Shown here: one piece after another, positions 15,993 to 25,607 of the stretch
Numbering within the stretch: position 1 is the first letter of the stretch
Layout of the letters: every line of letters begins with the position of its first letter
NCBI RefSeq assembly: GCF_039544205.1
Contig: NZ_BAABLF010000012.1
Coordinates: 1-64,000, forward strand
DNA from: Ferrimonas gelatinilytica
GTDB taxonomy: Bacteria; Pseudomonadota; Gammaproteobacteria; Enterobacterales; Shewanellaceae
Reading direction: 5' to 3'
DNA length: 64,000 nucleotides
The notes under the pieces: model-generated
The model's database searches: none
The model's input: only the letters and a program-made list of their open reading frames with translations
What the model was told of the DNA's origin: nothing
Made by a program: the position numbers and the translations under genes

Positions 15993-17657
15993 ATGGCTCA
16001 ATTCATCTACAGCATGTTGCGCGTGGGCAAGGTAGTTCCGCCCAAGCGCCATATCCTTAAAGACATTTCCCTTTCCTTCTTTCCTGGCGCCAAGATCGGT
16101 GTCCTCGGCCTCAACGGTGCCGGTAAATCGACGCTGCTGAGGATCATGGCCGGCGTGGACACCGAGTATGAAGGTGAAGCCCGTCCCCAGCCCGGGATCA
16201 AGGTCGGCTACCTGCCCCAGGAGCCGCAACTGGACCTGACCAAGAGCGTACGCGAAGTGATCGAGGAGTCGGTGGCGGACGTCAAGAACGCCCTGACCCG
16301 ACTGGACGAGGTCTATGCCGCCTATGCCGAGGAGGGCGCGGACTTCGATGCCCTGGCCAAGGAGCAGGGCGAGCTGGAGGCGATCATCGCTACCAAGGAT
16401 GGCCACAACCTGGATAACGCCCTGGAGCGGGCCGCGGACGCCATGCGCTTGCCACCCTGGGATGCCAAGATTGAGCATCTCTCCGGGGGGGAGCGCCGCC
16501 GCGTCGCACTGTGCCGTCTGTTGCTGGATAAGCCAGACATGCTGCTGCTGGATGAGCCCACCAACCACCTGGATGCCGAGTCCGTAGCCTGGCTGGAGCG
16601 CTTCCTGGTGGAGTACAGCGGCACCGTTGTGGCGATCACTCACGACCGTTACTTCCTGGATAACGCCGCCGGCTGGATCCTGGAGCTGGACCGCGGTGAG
16701 GGGATCCCCTGGGAGGGCAACTACTCCTCCTGGCTGGAGCAGAAAGAAGCCCGCCTGGAGCAGGAAGCGGCCCAGGAGAAAGCCCACATGAAATCTATCC
16801 AGAAAGAGCTGGAGTGGGTCCGCCAAAACCCCAAGGGGCGCCAGGCCAAATCCAAGGCTCGCATGGCCCGTTTCGAGGAGCTTAACTCCGCCGATTACCA
16901 GAAGCGTAACGAGACCAACGAACTCTTCATCCCGCCGGGACCACGCCTGGGTGACAAGGTTCTGGAGGTTGCCAACCTGGGCAAAGCCTATGACGGCCGG
17001 GTGCTGATCGACGACCTCTCCTTTACCCTGCCCAAGGGCGCCATCGTGGGCATCATCGGTCCCAACGGGGCCGGTAAGTCGACCCTGTTCCGCATGCTCA
17101 GCGGCCAGGAGCAACCGGACAACGGCAGCATTACCCTGGGTGATACCGTCAAGCTGGCCTCGGTCGATCAGTTCCGTGACAGCATGGACGACAGCAAGAC
17201 CGTGTTCCAGGAGGTCTCCAACGGTCAGGATATCCTCAAGATCGGCAACTTCGAGATCCCCGCCCGCTCCTACGTGGGTCGCTTTAACTTCAAAGGGTCT
17301 GATCAGCAGAAGCGGGTTGGGGAACTCTCCGGCGGTGAGCGCGGCCGGCTGCACCTGGCCAAGCTGCTGCAGACCGGTGGCAACATGCTGCTGCTGGATG
17401 AGCCCACCAACGACCTGGACGTGGAAACCCTGCGGGCTCTGGAGAACGCCCTGCTGGAGTTCCCGGGCTGCGCCATGGTGATCTCCCACGACCGCTGGTT
17501 CCTGGACCGGGTGGCCACCCACATCCTCGATTACCGGGACGAGGGCAAGGTTAACTTCTTCGAGGGCAACTTCAACGAGTACGCCGACTGGATGAAGCGT
17601 GAGCAGGGGATCGACATTACCCAGCCACACCGGGTCAAGTACAAGCGGATCGACTGA
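15993..17657 (+). CDS. ettA: Energy-dependent translational throttle protein EttA
   Basis: 554 residues (E. coli 555). A soluble ABC-F ATPase that binds the ribosomal E site and gates entry into elongation according to the ADP/ATP ratio. Two ABC domains carry Walker A GLNGAGKST (about 38-46) and GPNGAGKST (about 356-364), signatures LSGGERRRVALC and LSGGERGRLHLAK, and Walker B LLLDEPTNHLD and LLLDEPTNDLD. The linker in between (EQKEARLEQEAAQEKAH) is the PtIM arm. There are no membrane segments. The start MAQFIYSMLRVGK matches the family. Convergent with the pectate lyase-like gene. Confidence 0.97.
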   Translation: MAQFIYSMLRVGKVVPPKRHILKDISLSFFPGAKIGVLGLNGAGKSTLLRIMAGVDTEYEGEARPQPGIKVGYLPQEPQLDLTKSVREVIEESVADVKNALTRLDEVYAAYAEEGADFDALAKEQGELEAIIATKDGHNLDNALERAADAMRLPPWDAKIEHLSGGERRRVALCRLLLDKPDMLLLDEPTNHLDAESVAWLERFLVEYSGTVVAITHDRYFLDNAAGWILELDRGEGIPWEGNYSSWLEQKEARLEQEAAQEKAHMKSIQKELEWVRQNPKGRQAKSKARMARFEELNSADYQKRNETNELFIPPGPRLGDKVLEVANLGKAYDGRVLIDDLSFTLPKGAIVGIIGPNGAGKSTLFRMLSGQEQPDNGSITLGDTVKLASVDQFRDSMDDSKTVFQEVSNGQDILKIGNFEIPARSYVGRFNFKGSDQQKRVGELSGGERGRLHLAKLLQTGGNMLLLDEPTNDLDVETLRALENALLEFPGCAMVISHDRWFLDRVATHILDYRDEGKVNFFEGNFNEYADWMKREQGIDITQPHRVKYKRID

Positions 17658-17850
17658 TCCAGGATAAAGATATCGGTTCCGACTGGTGTCAGATACCGCG
17701 TCTCTCTCCCGTTACCAAGGCACTGGGGGCTAAGCGCCTTGAAAAACTGAGCTCTTGGGCCGAGCGACCAAGAGTCTACAGCGTGCCAGTCACGGCAGAG
17801 AGTGCGAAGCGTTGGGCAGAGTCTGGTACAACCGCTTGGACACGAAATAA

Positions 17851-17881
17851 GAAAACGCCGGCAGAATCTGCCGGCGTTTTT
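17851..17881. terminator. Bidirectional terminator between ettA and the pectate lyase-like gene
   Basis: AAACGCCGGCAGA and TCTGCCGGCGTTT are perfect complements with A-rich and T-rich flanks on both strands, so it can serve both convergent genes. The 17658-17850 stretch before it holds no gene; it carries a small dyad CTCTTGG/CCAAGAG (17752-17774). Confidence 0.85.
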
Positions 17882-17939
17882 CATAAAGGGCTTTTTACCA
17901 CGACAGCAAGGTTCACCGCTGTCCATGCCGGGAAGCCGC

Positions 17940-19712
17940 TTACTGCACCTCATCATAGAAGCTGTGCAGCCACTCCTCGAGGCGGGTATAGCCCGACTCC
18001 ATCACCTCGTTGTAGTTCGCCGGGATCTCAAGCTCTCGTCGGTTCTCCTCAAGCTGCGGCCAACCACCGGCGTTGTTGCTGCAATCGATGTGAATGCGCA
18101 CCTTGTCGCCACTTTCCGGCACCGTGTCCCAGCCCTGATTCAGCTTCACCGTCAGGTTGTTATCGCTGCAGCTGTAGCTCTCGATGACACGCTCCTGGCC
18201 AGCACCACTGCCTGCGTACACTTCGATGATGCGGTCCACATAGGCACTGGACTTGCTGCCGTCACAGTCCGGGATTTTTCCGGTCAAAGAGTCACTGCCG
18301 GCGCTGCTGACGCTGTAGTCCGGATAGAGGATGGTCTCGGGGCCCACACAGTTGCGGATCTCACCGCCGCCGCTGCGCACTTCGGAGACCACGCGGGCAT
18401 CGACGCTGTCCCTGTCCTTCGGGCGGGCTCCGGCGTTTTGCAGCACATGCTCGAGGGTTTGTGTGGCCGGCAACACCTCCAGGCCCTCAATCCACAGCGG
18501 CGGTTCGCTGGCCTTAAAACTGTCCTGGAAGCTGCTGCTGACCTTGGCACAGGACCAGACATCGCCCCCATCCCATCCATCGCACAGGTTGTCGTGGACG
18601 TAGATCTTGCTGCCACTTCGCTTCTCATCCACCGATACCCAAGCATTGTTGCTCTGGGAGGCATTGGGCCCCTCCAGGCGGACGTTACCCACCACCGTGG
18701 TGGTTCGCACCTTACCGTCGTGCGCATCATTGTTGTCCAGCGGTGACAGCCGCATCCCCACCTGTCGTCCGTTGTAGGTGACGTTGTTGGCGGTGATGAT
18801 GCTCGGCGAGGTCTCCAGCGGGTTACGATCGTCGTTGTGGGCGATCAGGTTACCCTGTACCAGCATCTTCTCGGCGGAGACCATCAAGCCCTTGGAGTGT
18901 CCCCCCTTCGGGTGCATGTTACGCCACAGCCCTTCACTGACGATGCTGTTGAGCACACTGACGTTCTTGGCGCTGTCCTTCACGGTAAAGGTTTCATCCA
19001 GCCCCCAGCTCACGGAGACATGGTCAAACACCACGTTTTCCGGACGACGGCTAGGATCATCTCCTTTGCCGATAACGTAGATCCCATCCCGGTCTCCGGG
19101 AGTTCGTCCCTGGACAGCATCGCCGGTGCGGACCCGGATATGCTGGATCAGCGCATCATGGGCCTCCCAGCGGACGGAAGCACCACGCAGGGTGATCCCC
19201 GGTGAGGGCGCAGTTTGTCCGGCGATGGTGATGTAGGGGTTGCGAACATCCAGCAAGCCGGGATCCGTCAGGTCGATGGTGCCACTGACCTCGAAGACGC
19301 AGACCCTGGGCCCGCTGGCGTCGGTGCAGGCCTTAAGGGAGCCTTCACCGCTGGCATTGAGGTTGGTCACCTTGTAAACGATGGCTTTCGGGGTGCCCTC
19401 ATGGCGCCCGCTGCCCGCGGGAGTCTCCATGCCAAAGCCAACGCCACAGGGGATCACCGGCAGGGGGTCCCTCTCGCCGCATTCAATGGGATCGGGGTCT
19501 GGGCCCGGATCTGGACCTGGATCAGGACCGGGATTTAGGCCCGGATCTGGACCTGGGTCCGGTCCCGGATTCGGGCCGGGGTCGGTTGGCGGGATTTCCG
19601 GTTCACTGTTGTTATTGTCGTTATCGCCGCCGCAGGAGACCACCATCAGGGTGGACAACAGCAACAACAAAGCGAGGCGCAGCGATGGGCGCCCCTCTGA
19701 GATATGGCTCAT
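17940..19712 (-). CDS. Lipoprotein, pectate-lyase-like right-handed beta-helix protein
   Basis: 590 residues. Signal peptide with lipobox VVSC (Cys27), then a Pro-Gly-Asp/Asn repeat linker (about 38-70), then a parallel beta-helix of the PL1 pectate lyase type: AIVYKVTNLNASGEGSLKAC, NPYITIAGQTAPSPGITL, DHVSVSWGLDET and AHNDDRNPL. The C-terminus GYTRLEEWLHSF is the usual end of this subfamily. It probably cleaves a uronate-containing polysaccharide from the cell surface; activity on pectin is not shown. The Asp-rich DGMPD segment usual before the terminal motif is absent. AGAGGAAG upstream fixes the start. No other carbohydrate genes surround it. Confidence 0.75.
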   Translation of the reverse strand: MSHISEGRPSLRLALLLLLSTLMVVSCGGDNDNNNSEPEIPPTDPGPNPGPDPGPDPGLNPGPDPGPDPGPDPDPIECGERDPLPVIPCGVGFGMETPAGSGRHEGTPKAIVYKVTNLNASGEGSLKACTDASGPRVCVFEVSGTIDLTDPGLLDVRNPYITIAGQTAPSPGITLRGASVRWEAHDALIQHIRVRTGDAVQGRTPGDRDGIYVIGKGDDPSRRPENVVFDHVSVSWGLDETFTVKDSAKNVSVLNSIVSEGLWRNMHPKGGHSKGLMVSAEKMLVQGNLIAHNDDRNPLETSPSIITANNVTYNGRQVGMRLSPLDNNDAHDGKVRTTTVVGNVRLEGPNASQSNNAWVSVDEKRSGSKIYVHDNLCDGWDGGDVWSCAKVSSSFQDSFKASEPPLWIEGLEVLPATQTLEHVLQNAGARPKDRDSVDARVVSEVRSGGGEIRNCVGPETILYPDYSVSSAGSDSLTGKIPDCDGSKSSAYVDRIIEVYAGSGAGQERVIESYSCSDNNLTVKLNQGWDTVPESGDKVRIHIDCSNNAGGWPQLEENRRELEIPANYNEVMESGYTRLEEWLHSFYDEVQ

Positions 19713-19974
19713 AAACTTCCTCTCAAGACTGCTTTGCGAAGCCATAGGTATATCAACGGGGAGGTAGCGGAACAATCGGCTAACCGCAAGGCAACCTGTA
19801 GCGAAAAGATGCCACAAGGTGGCAATAAAATAGCGGTTCGAGGCGACGTGGGAGAAAGAAAGAATTGGGGATCAACCGCCTTAGCCGATCCCTCCACCGC
19901 AAGCAGCAGTGACAAACATATCGGAATTATTACGCCTCAATGCCGATAACAACGAAATAACAGTTCGACAAATT

Positions 19975-19991
19975 ACCACCATCACGGTGGT
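19975..19991 (-). terminator. Weak hairpin after the DUF1451 gene
   Basis: ACCACC and GGTGGT around GTGAT on the minus strand, followed by AATTTGT; short stem. The remaining 19713-19974 stretch holds no recognisable gene. Confidence 0.4.
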
Positions 19992-19997
19992 CGAGCT

Positions 19998-20507
19998 TTA
20001 GGGCTCCAGGGGACGACGGGAGAAGCGCACACCATCGCATTTGGGGCAGGGAGGGATGGGGGTCGGGTGCAGAAAGGACATGCTGTGACCGCAGCTGTCA
20101 CACACCAGTTCACCGAGCCCCACCACCTCGCCGGCCTCGTAACTGCCATGATGACGCAACTCCTCGCCCAGTTCATGCCACTCCAGCTGGCTGCGATCGG
20201 TGATCTCCGCCAGCCAGCGCCACATGGTGTTTTCCAGTCCCAGGGTAAAGACACTGTCCCCCTCGGTTTCAAACTGCTCCTGAGCATGGCGCTGTGCGTA
20301 GTCCGACAGGTCCCGGCGCAGAAAGGACTCCACCAGGTCCAGTTCACTCTCCGACAGCTCCTGCTCCAGAGCGGCGTAGGTTCGGCTCTGCTTAAGCACC
20401 TCATCAAGCTGCCCCAGCGTCAGGTCCGGATCCTGCCGGTAGCGCCGTTCCATATCCTTCAGCAGGAATTCATATTTGCGGATCAGCGCAGCATTATCGG
20501 TATCCAT
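19998..20507 (-). CDS. DUF1451 (YbeL-like) zinc-ribbon protein
   Basis: 169 residues. The N-terminal two thirds are helical (SESELDLVESFLRRDLSDY; ENTMWRWLAEITDRSQLEWHE). The C-terminal zinc ribbon has CDSCGHSM and CPKCDGVRF and ends RRPLEP, as in E. coli YbeL, which is likewise a neighbour of leuS. The function of the family is unknown. It is divergent from leuS across about 150 bases. Confidence 0.88.
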   Translation of the reverse strand: MDTDNAALIRKYEFLLKDMERRYRQDPDLTLGQLDEVLKQSRTYAALEQELSESELDLVESFLRRDLSDYAQRHAQEQFETEGDSVFTLGLENTMWRWLAEITDRSQLEWHELGEELRHHGSYEAGEVVGLGELVCDSCGHSMSFLHPTPIPPCPKCDGVRFSRRPLEP

Positions 20508-20658
20508 AGTGCCTCCATTAGCGTGGCCAGGGCTTGCGTGAGATTAGCTCAAAATCCGGATAACTCTGGTTGTTGCTTATCCGGCTACTGCGTTATTCTA
20601 TGCAGATCTTTATGGGCCATTCCCTGCCCGAAATCAAAATTTCAAGTGGACTCCCGAC

Positions 20659-23244
20659 GTGTCGATGCAAGAGCAATACAACCCCGCGCAGATAGAGCCC
20701 AAGGTGCAAGCGCACTGGGCCGAAAACAACACTTTCACCGCGAAAGAGGAGGCCGACAAGGAGAAGTTCTACTGCCTGTCGATGTTCCCCTACCCCAGCG
20801 GCCGGCTGCACATGGGGCATGTTCGCAACTACACCATCGGCGACGTGATCAGCCGCTACCAGCGTCTTCAGGGTAAGAATGTCATGCAGCCTATTGGCTG
20901 GGATGCCTTCGGCCTGCCGGCGGAGAACGCCGCCATTAACAATAAGACAGCGCCCGCTCCCTGGACCTACGACAACATTGAGTATATGAAGGGCCAGCTG
21001 GCGATGCTGGGCTTTGGCTATGACTGGAGCCGTGAGCTGGCCACCTGTAAGCCGGACTACTACCGCTGGGAGCAGTGGTTTTTCACCGAGCTCTACAACA
21101 AGGGCCTGGTCTATAAGAAGGTCAGCTCCGTCAACTGGTGTGAGAACGATCAAACCGTCCTCGCCAACGAGCAGGTGGTGGACGGCTGCTGCTGGCGCTG
21201 TGACACCCCGGTGATCCAGAAAGACATCCCCCAGTGGTTCGTGAAGATCACCGACTACGCCGATCAGCTGCTGGCGGATATGGACCAGCTTGACGGCTGG
21301 CCGGAGATGGTCAAAACGATGCAGCGAAACTGGATCGGTCGCTCCGAAGGGATCGAGATGACTTTTGATGTCGATGGCAGCGAGGAGTCGGTGGCGATCT
21401 ACACCACCCGGCCGGACACCGTCATGGGGGTCACCTACGTTGCCGTTGCCGCGGGTCACCCCCTGGCAGAGCAGGCCGCCCGAGATAATGCCGAACTGGC
21501 TCGCTTCATCGACGAGTGCAAAAACACCAAGGTGGCGGAAGCGGAACTGGCCACCATGGAGAAGAAGGGGATGGCCACCGGCCTGCACGCTATCCACCCC
21601 CTCTCCGGCAAGAGAGTTCCGATCTTCGTCGCCAACTTCGTCCTGATGGGTTTCGGCACCGGCGCCGTGATGGCGGTACCGGCCCACGACCAGCGTGACT
21701 ACGAGTTTGCCACCAAGTACGGCATCGCCATCGAACCTGTGGTCAAGCCACTGGAGGGCGAGCTGGATATCTCCGAGCAGGCCTTTACCGACAAGGGCAT
21801 TCTCTTCAACTCCGGTGAGTTTGACGGACTGGACTTCGATGGCGCCCTGGCGGCGATCGCTGCCAAGCTCGACACCCTGGGCAAAGGCCACAAGACCACC
21901 AACTTCCGCCTGCGCGATTGGGGGGTTTCCCGTCAGCGTTACTGGGGGGCGCCCATCCCGATGGCGACCCTGGAAAACGGCGAAACCGTGACGGTCCCGG
22001 CGGAAGAACTGCCGGTGATCCTGCCGGAAGACGTGGTGATGGACGGCGTCACCAGCCCCATCAAGGCGGACAAAACCTGGGCACAAACCACCATCAACGG
22101 CCAGAAGGCGACCCGGGAAACCGACACTTTCGACACCTTCATGGAGTCCTCCTGGTACTACGCCCGTTACACCAGCGTCGGCACCGATGATCGCATGCTG
22201 GATCCGGCTAAGGCCAACTACTGGCTGCCAGTGGACCAATACATCGGTGGCATCGAGCACGCCAACATGCACCTGCTCTATTTCCGCTTCTTCCACAAGC
22301 TGCTGCGGGATGCCGGTCTGGTCAACTCCGACGAGCCGGCCAAGCGCCTGCTGTGTCAGGGCATGGTGCTCTGTGATGCCTTCTACTACGTTGGCGACAA
22401 CGGTCAGCGGGTCTGGGTATCGCCCACCGAGGTCACCCTGGAGCGTGATGGCAAGGGCGCCATCATCAAGGCCACCGACAGCGAGGGGCGTGAGTTGGTG
22501 CACACCGGCATGACCAAGATGTCCAAGTCGAAGAACAACGGCATCGACCCCCAGGAGATGGTGGAGAAGTACGGTGCCGATACCGTGCGACTGTTTATGA
22601 TGTTCGCCGCACCGCCGGAGCTGACCCTGGAGTGGCAGGAGTCCGGTGTTGAAGGGGCACACCGTTTCCTCAAACGCCTGTGGAAACTGGCCCACGAGCA
22701 CATCAACAAGGGGGCCGCACCGGCACTGGACGTCGCCGCTCTGACCAACGAGCAGAAAGCCCTGCGTCGTGCCCTGCATCAAACCATCGCCAAGGTGGAC
22801 GACGACTTCGGCCGCCGCCAGACCTTCAACACCGCCATTGCCGCGGTGATGGAGTTAATGAACAAGCTGGTCAAAGCGCCGCAGACCAGCGACAACGATC
22901 GCGCCTTGCTGCAGGAAGCGCTGGATGCCCTGGTGGTGATGCTCTACCCCATTATCCCGCACACCAGCTTCGTACTCTGGAGCGCCCTGGGCCACAGCGA
23001 CAGCATCGACGATGCCCGCTGGCCCCAGGCGGACGCCGAGGCCATGGTGGAGGAGGAGAAGCTGATCGTGGTTCAGGTAAACGGTAAGCTGCGCGCGCGC
23101 CTTACCGTAGCCGCCGATGCCAGCAAGGAGACCGTGGAGGCCCTGGGCCTGGCGGACGCCAATGTACAGAACTTCACCGAGGGCAAGACGGTACGCAAGG
23201 TGATCTACGTACCGGGCAAGCTACTCAACATCGTCGCCAACTAA
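20659..23244 (+). CDS. leuS: Leucyl-tRNA synthetase
   Basis: 861 residues (E. coli 860). Class I synthetase charging tRNA-Leu. HIGH-type motif HMGH near residue 52 in PYPSGRLHMGHVRN, editing domain (TTRPDTVMGVTYVA; GTGAVMAVPAHDQRDYEF, with the editing Asp), and KMSKS near residue 620. The C-terminus ends RKVIYVPGKLLNIV. The GTG at 20659 has GGA at a good 8-base distance; the ATG two codons on (MQEQYNP) is where the E. coli protein begins, so either start is possible. First gene of the long rightward envelope/housekeeping run. Confidence 0.97.
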   Translation: MSMQEQYNPAQIEPKVQAHWAENNTFTAKEEADKEKFYCLSMFPYPSGRLHMGHVRNYTIGDVISRYQRLQGKNVMQPIGWDAFGLPAENAAINNKTAPAPWTYDNIEYMKGQLAMLGFGYDWSRELATCKPDYYRWEQWFFTELYNKGLVYKKVSSVNWCENDQTVLANEQVVDGCCWRCDTPVIQKDIPQWFVKITDYADQLLADMDQLDGWPEMVKTMQRNWIGRSEGIEMTFDVDGSEESVAIYTTRPDTVMGVTYVAVAAGHPLAEQAARDNAELARFIDECKNTKVAEAELATMEKKGMATGLHAIHPLSGKRVPIFVANFVLMGFGTGAVMAVPAHDQRDYEFATKYGIAIEPVVKPLEGELDISEQAFTDKGILFNSGEFDGLDFDGALAAIAAKLDTLGKGHKTTNFRLRDWGVSRQRYWGAPIPMATLENGETVTVPAEELPVILPEDVVMDGVTSPIKADKTWAQTTINGQKATRETDTFDTFMESSWYYARYTSVGTDDRMLDPAKANYWLPVDQYIGGIEHANMHLLYFRFFHKLLRDAGLVNSDEPAKRLLCQGMVLCDAFYYVGDNGQRVWVSPTEVTLERDGKGAIIKATDSEGRELVHTGMTKMSKSKNNGIDPQEMVEKYGADTVRLFMMFAAPPELTLEWQESGVEGAHRFLKRLWKLAHEHINKGAAPALDVAALTNEQKALRRALHQTIAKVDDDFGRRQTFNTAIAAVMELMNKLVKAPQTSDNDRALLQEALDALVVMLYPIIPHTSFVLWSALGHSDSIDDARWPQADAEAMVEEEKLIVVQVNGKLRARLTVAADASKETVEALGLADANVQNFTEGKTVRKVIYVPGKLLNIVAN

Positions 23245-23253
23245 GACCATCGT

Positions 23254-23279
23254 AAAAAGGCACCCTCGGGTGCCTTTTT
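23254..23279 (+). terminator. leuS terminator
   Basis: AAAAGGCACCC and GGGTGCCTTTT around TC with a T-run, 10 bases after the leuS stop. Confidence 0.85.
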
Positions 23280-23330
23280 GGCCAAAGGTGATGGTGCCCG
23301 AACTCTTCGTGACAAAAAGGAAATGAGCCC

Positions 23331-23852
23331 TTGTTTCGACCCCTACTCTCTCTGCTGCTCTGCGCAACCCTGCTGACCGGCTGTGGCTTCCACCTGCAGG
23401 GCAGCTACCTCATCCCTGACGAACTGAACCAGATGCAGCTGCGCAGCGATGACCACTATGGCGAGCTTCATCGCCTGGTCCGCGAGCGTCTGCGTCTGCA
23501 CCAGATCACCCTGGTGGAGGATGAGACCGCTCCCATGCTTCGACTGGATGATGACCGCCTCGAGCGCAGCACCCTGTCGCTGTTCCCCTCTGGCCAGGTG
23601 GCAGAATATGAACTGATCTACACGGTGCGCTTCAGCGTGATCCTGCCGGAGCAGGAGCCCCAGCGCTTCAACGTGGAGATCCGTCGGGATTACCTGGATG
23701 ATCCCCGCACCGCCCTGGCCAAAACCCGGGAGCTGGAGCTGCTGCTGGAGGAGATGCGCGAGCAGGCCGCCGACCGGCTCCTCCGTACCCTGGCCACCAT
23801 CCGCAACGATAAAACCTCCAACAGCCCCCAAGGGGATGACACCGCTTCATGA
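23331..23852 (+). CDS. lptE: LPS assembly lipoprotein LptE
   Basis: 173 residues. Outer membrane lipoprotein that plugs the LptD barrel for lipopolysaccharide insertion. Lipobox LLTGC (Cys18), then GFHLQGSYLIPDELNQM, the family signature. A TTG start is needed: the nearby ATG at 23323 is in another frame, and AAGGA lies about 10 bases upstream of the TTG. Its stop overlaps the holA start by four bases, and it follows leuS as in E. coli. Confidence 0.93.
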   Translation: MFRPLLSLLLCATLLTGCGFHLQGSYLIPDELNQMQLRSDDHYGELHRLVRERLRLHQITLVEDETAPMLRLDDDRLERSTLSLFPSGQVAEYELIYTVRFSVILPEQEPQRFNVEIRRDYLDDPRTALAKTRELELLLEEMREQAADRLLRTLATIRNDKTSNSPQGDDTAS

Positions 23853-24892
23853 GGATCTTTGCCAGCCAGCTGGGTCAGCACCTCAGCGCCCTGCCCCCCG
23901 TCATCCTGGTACTGGGGGACGATATCCTGATCCGCGAAGAGTGTCGTGACACCCTTCGGCAGGCACTGTTCCAAGGTTACGGCGTGGAGGAGCGACTCTC
24001 TCTGGTTCAGGGCTCCCCCTTCGACTGGCAGGGGTTGCTGCAGGAGGCCCAGTCCCTCTCCCTGTTTGCCCAGTGCCGACTGATCGAGCTGGAACTGCCC
24101 AACCTGAAGCCCGGTAGCGACGGCAGTGCCGCCCTGGTGGAGCTGGCAGAGCGCCTGCAGGGGCAAAAGGAGACCTTCCTGCTGCTGCATGGTCCCAAGG
24201 CGGGTCGCGAACAGACCAATACCAAATGGTTCAAGGCGCTCGATAAAGTGGGCCTGCATATCCAGGCGCTGACGCCGGAAGGACGCCACTACCTGCGCTG
24301 GTTGCAGGAGCGCGCCCGGCGCCACCAGGCGCAGCTGACGCCCGACGCCCTTGAACACTTCGCCAGCCTCTTCGAGGGCAACCTTCTGGCGGCGGATCAG
24401 GCACTGGCCCAGCTGGGCCTGCTCAGCGACGGTGGCCGGATCGAGCTCCCGCTGCTGACACGGCTGCTTGAGGATCAATCCCGCTACAGCGTATTCCAGC
24501 TCACCGATGCCCTGTTGGCCGGGGCGCTGCCCCGGGGCATGAAGATGCTCAGCCAGCTTCAGCTGGAGGGCACCGCACCGACTCTGGTGAGCTGGGCCCT
24601 GAACCGGGAGTGGCAACAGTTGGGCCGGCTCGCCGCCGCCCGCCAGCAGGGACAGCCCCTGCCCCAGGCGATGAAGCAGGAGAAGATCTGGGAGAAGCGC
24701 CAGGGGCTCTACCGGGACGCGATGCAGCGACTCGACGATGCCCAGATCCGCAACGCCCTGGCTGCCCTTGGCGCGCTGGAGCGGGCGATCAAGCAGGCGG
24801 GGGCCGATGAACAGAGCCAATGGCTGGCCCTGGCGGACCTTTGCGCCCGCTTCGATGGCCGCTACCGGCCGTTGATGGAGGCCCTGTCATGA
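23849..24892 (+). CDS. holA: DNA polymerase III delta subunit
   Basis: 347 residues (E. coli 343). The clamp-loader subunit that opens the beta clamp. An AAA+-like fold without a functional P-loop, as usual for delta. It has VILVLGDDILIREECRDTLRQ at the start, the SLSLFAQCRLIELELPN beta-clamp contact region, and LLEDQSRYSVFQLTDALLAG in the collar. Overlaps lptE and nadD by 4 bases each (ATGA junctions), so the three are coupled. Confidence 0.96.
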   Translation: MRIFASQLGQHLSALPPVILVLGDDILIREECRDTLRQALFQGYGVEERLSLVQGSPFDWQGLLQEAQSLSLFAQCRLIELELPNLKPGSDGSAALVELAERLQGQKETFLLLHGPKAGREQTNTKWFKALDKVGLHIQALTPEGRHYLRWLQERARRHQAQLTPDALEHFASLFEGNLLAADQALAQLGLLSDGGRIELPLLTRLLEDQSRYSVFQLTDALLAGALPRGMKMLSQLQLEGTAPTLVSWALNREWQQLGRLAAARQQGQPLPQAMKQEKIWEKRQGLYRDAMQRLDDAQIRNALAALGALERAIKQAGADEQSQWLALADLCARFDGRYRPLMEALS

Positions 24893-25569
24893 CCGCTGTT
24901 CAGGGGCGCCCCCTCGGGATCTTCGGTGGCACCTTTGACCCTGTCCACAACGGCCACCTCCGCTGCGCCTACGAGGTGGGCCAGACGCTGGATTTCGAAC
25001 AGGTGCTGATGCTGCCCAACCGGCTTCCGCCTCACAAGGCCACTCCGGGGGTCAGCCCCGAACATCGACTGGCGATGGTCAACGCGGCCATTGAGGGGGT
25101 TCCCGGCCTGGTGGTGGATGATCGCGAGCTTAACCGGGAGGATCTCTCCTTTACCGTCGACACCCTGGAAAGCCTCCGGGCAGAGCGCCCCCGTCAGCCC
25201 CTCTGTTTCATTGTCGGCATGGACTCCCTGCTGGGGTTCCACCGCTGGCACCGACCGGAGCGCATCCTTGAGCTGGCCCACCTGGTGGTGTGCCATCGCC
25301 CGGGGCACCCGCTGGCGTCCGACAGCCCCGCCGCCCCCTGGCTGGCCCGGCACCGGCTACAAAGCCCTCGTCAGCTGCATCAGCAGCTCGGTGGCGGGAT
25401 CTTGCTGACGCCGGTCACGCCGCTGGAGATCGCCTCCAGCACCCTGCGACACCAGCTGAAACAAGGGCTGCTCCCCCACTACCTGATGCCACCGGCGGTA
25501 CTGGCCTATATCGAGCAGCATCGGCTCTATCCGCGCGACGATGGTGGCGGCGCGGACAAATCGCTATAA
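24889..25569 (+). CDS. nadD: Nicotinate-nucleotide adenylyltransferase
   Basis: 226 residues. Makes nicotinic acid adenine dinucleotide from nicotinate mononucleotide and ATP, an essential NAD step. Motifs are GGTFDPVHNGH with HNGH at residues 20-23, and a C-terminal IASSTLRHQL, the ISSTxIR-like phosphate site. The ATG overlapping the holA stop was chosen over the longer upstream frame because the protein then starts two strands before the motif, as in the family. Confidence 0.96.
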   Translation: MTAVQGRPLGIFGGTFDPVHNGHLRCAYEVGQTLDFEQVLMLPNRLPPHKATPGVSPEHRLAMVNAAIEGVPGLVVDDRELNREDLSFTVDTLESLRAERPRQPLCFIVGMDSLLGFHRWHRPERILELAHLVVCHRPGHPLASDSPAAPWLARHRLQSPRQLHQQLGGGILLTPVTPLEIASSTLRHQLKQGLLPHYLMPPAVLAYIEQHRLYPRDDGGGADKSL

Positions 25570-25607
25570 TACGCCGCTTTGTGATTCTCCTGACTGAGGT
25601 AAATTCG

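Noticed and set aside
15987..17630. 547-codon leftward frame opposite ettA
   Set aside because: Shadow of ettA, whose ABC motifs are complete on the plus strand.
19709..19915. 68-codon leftward frame upstream of the pectate-lyase-like gene
   Set aside because: No ribosome site, no family resemblance, overlaps the likely promoter region.
20593..22782. 729-codon leftward frame opposite leuS
   Set aside because: Shadow of leuS; no domain, no ribosome site.
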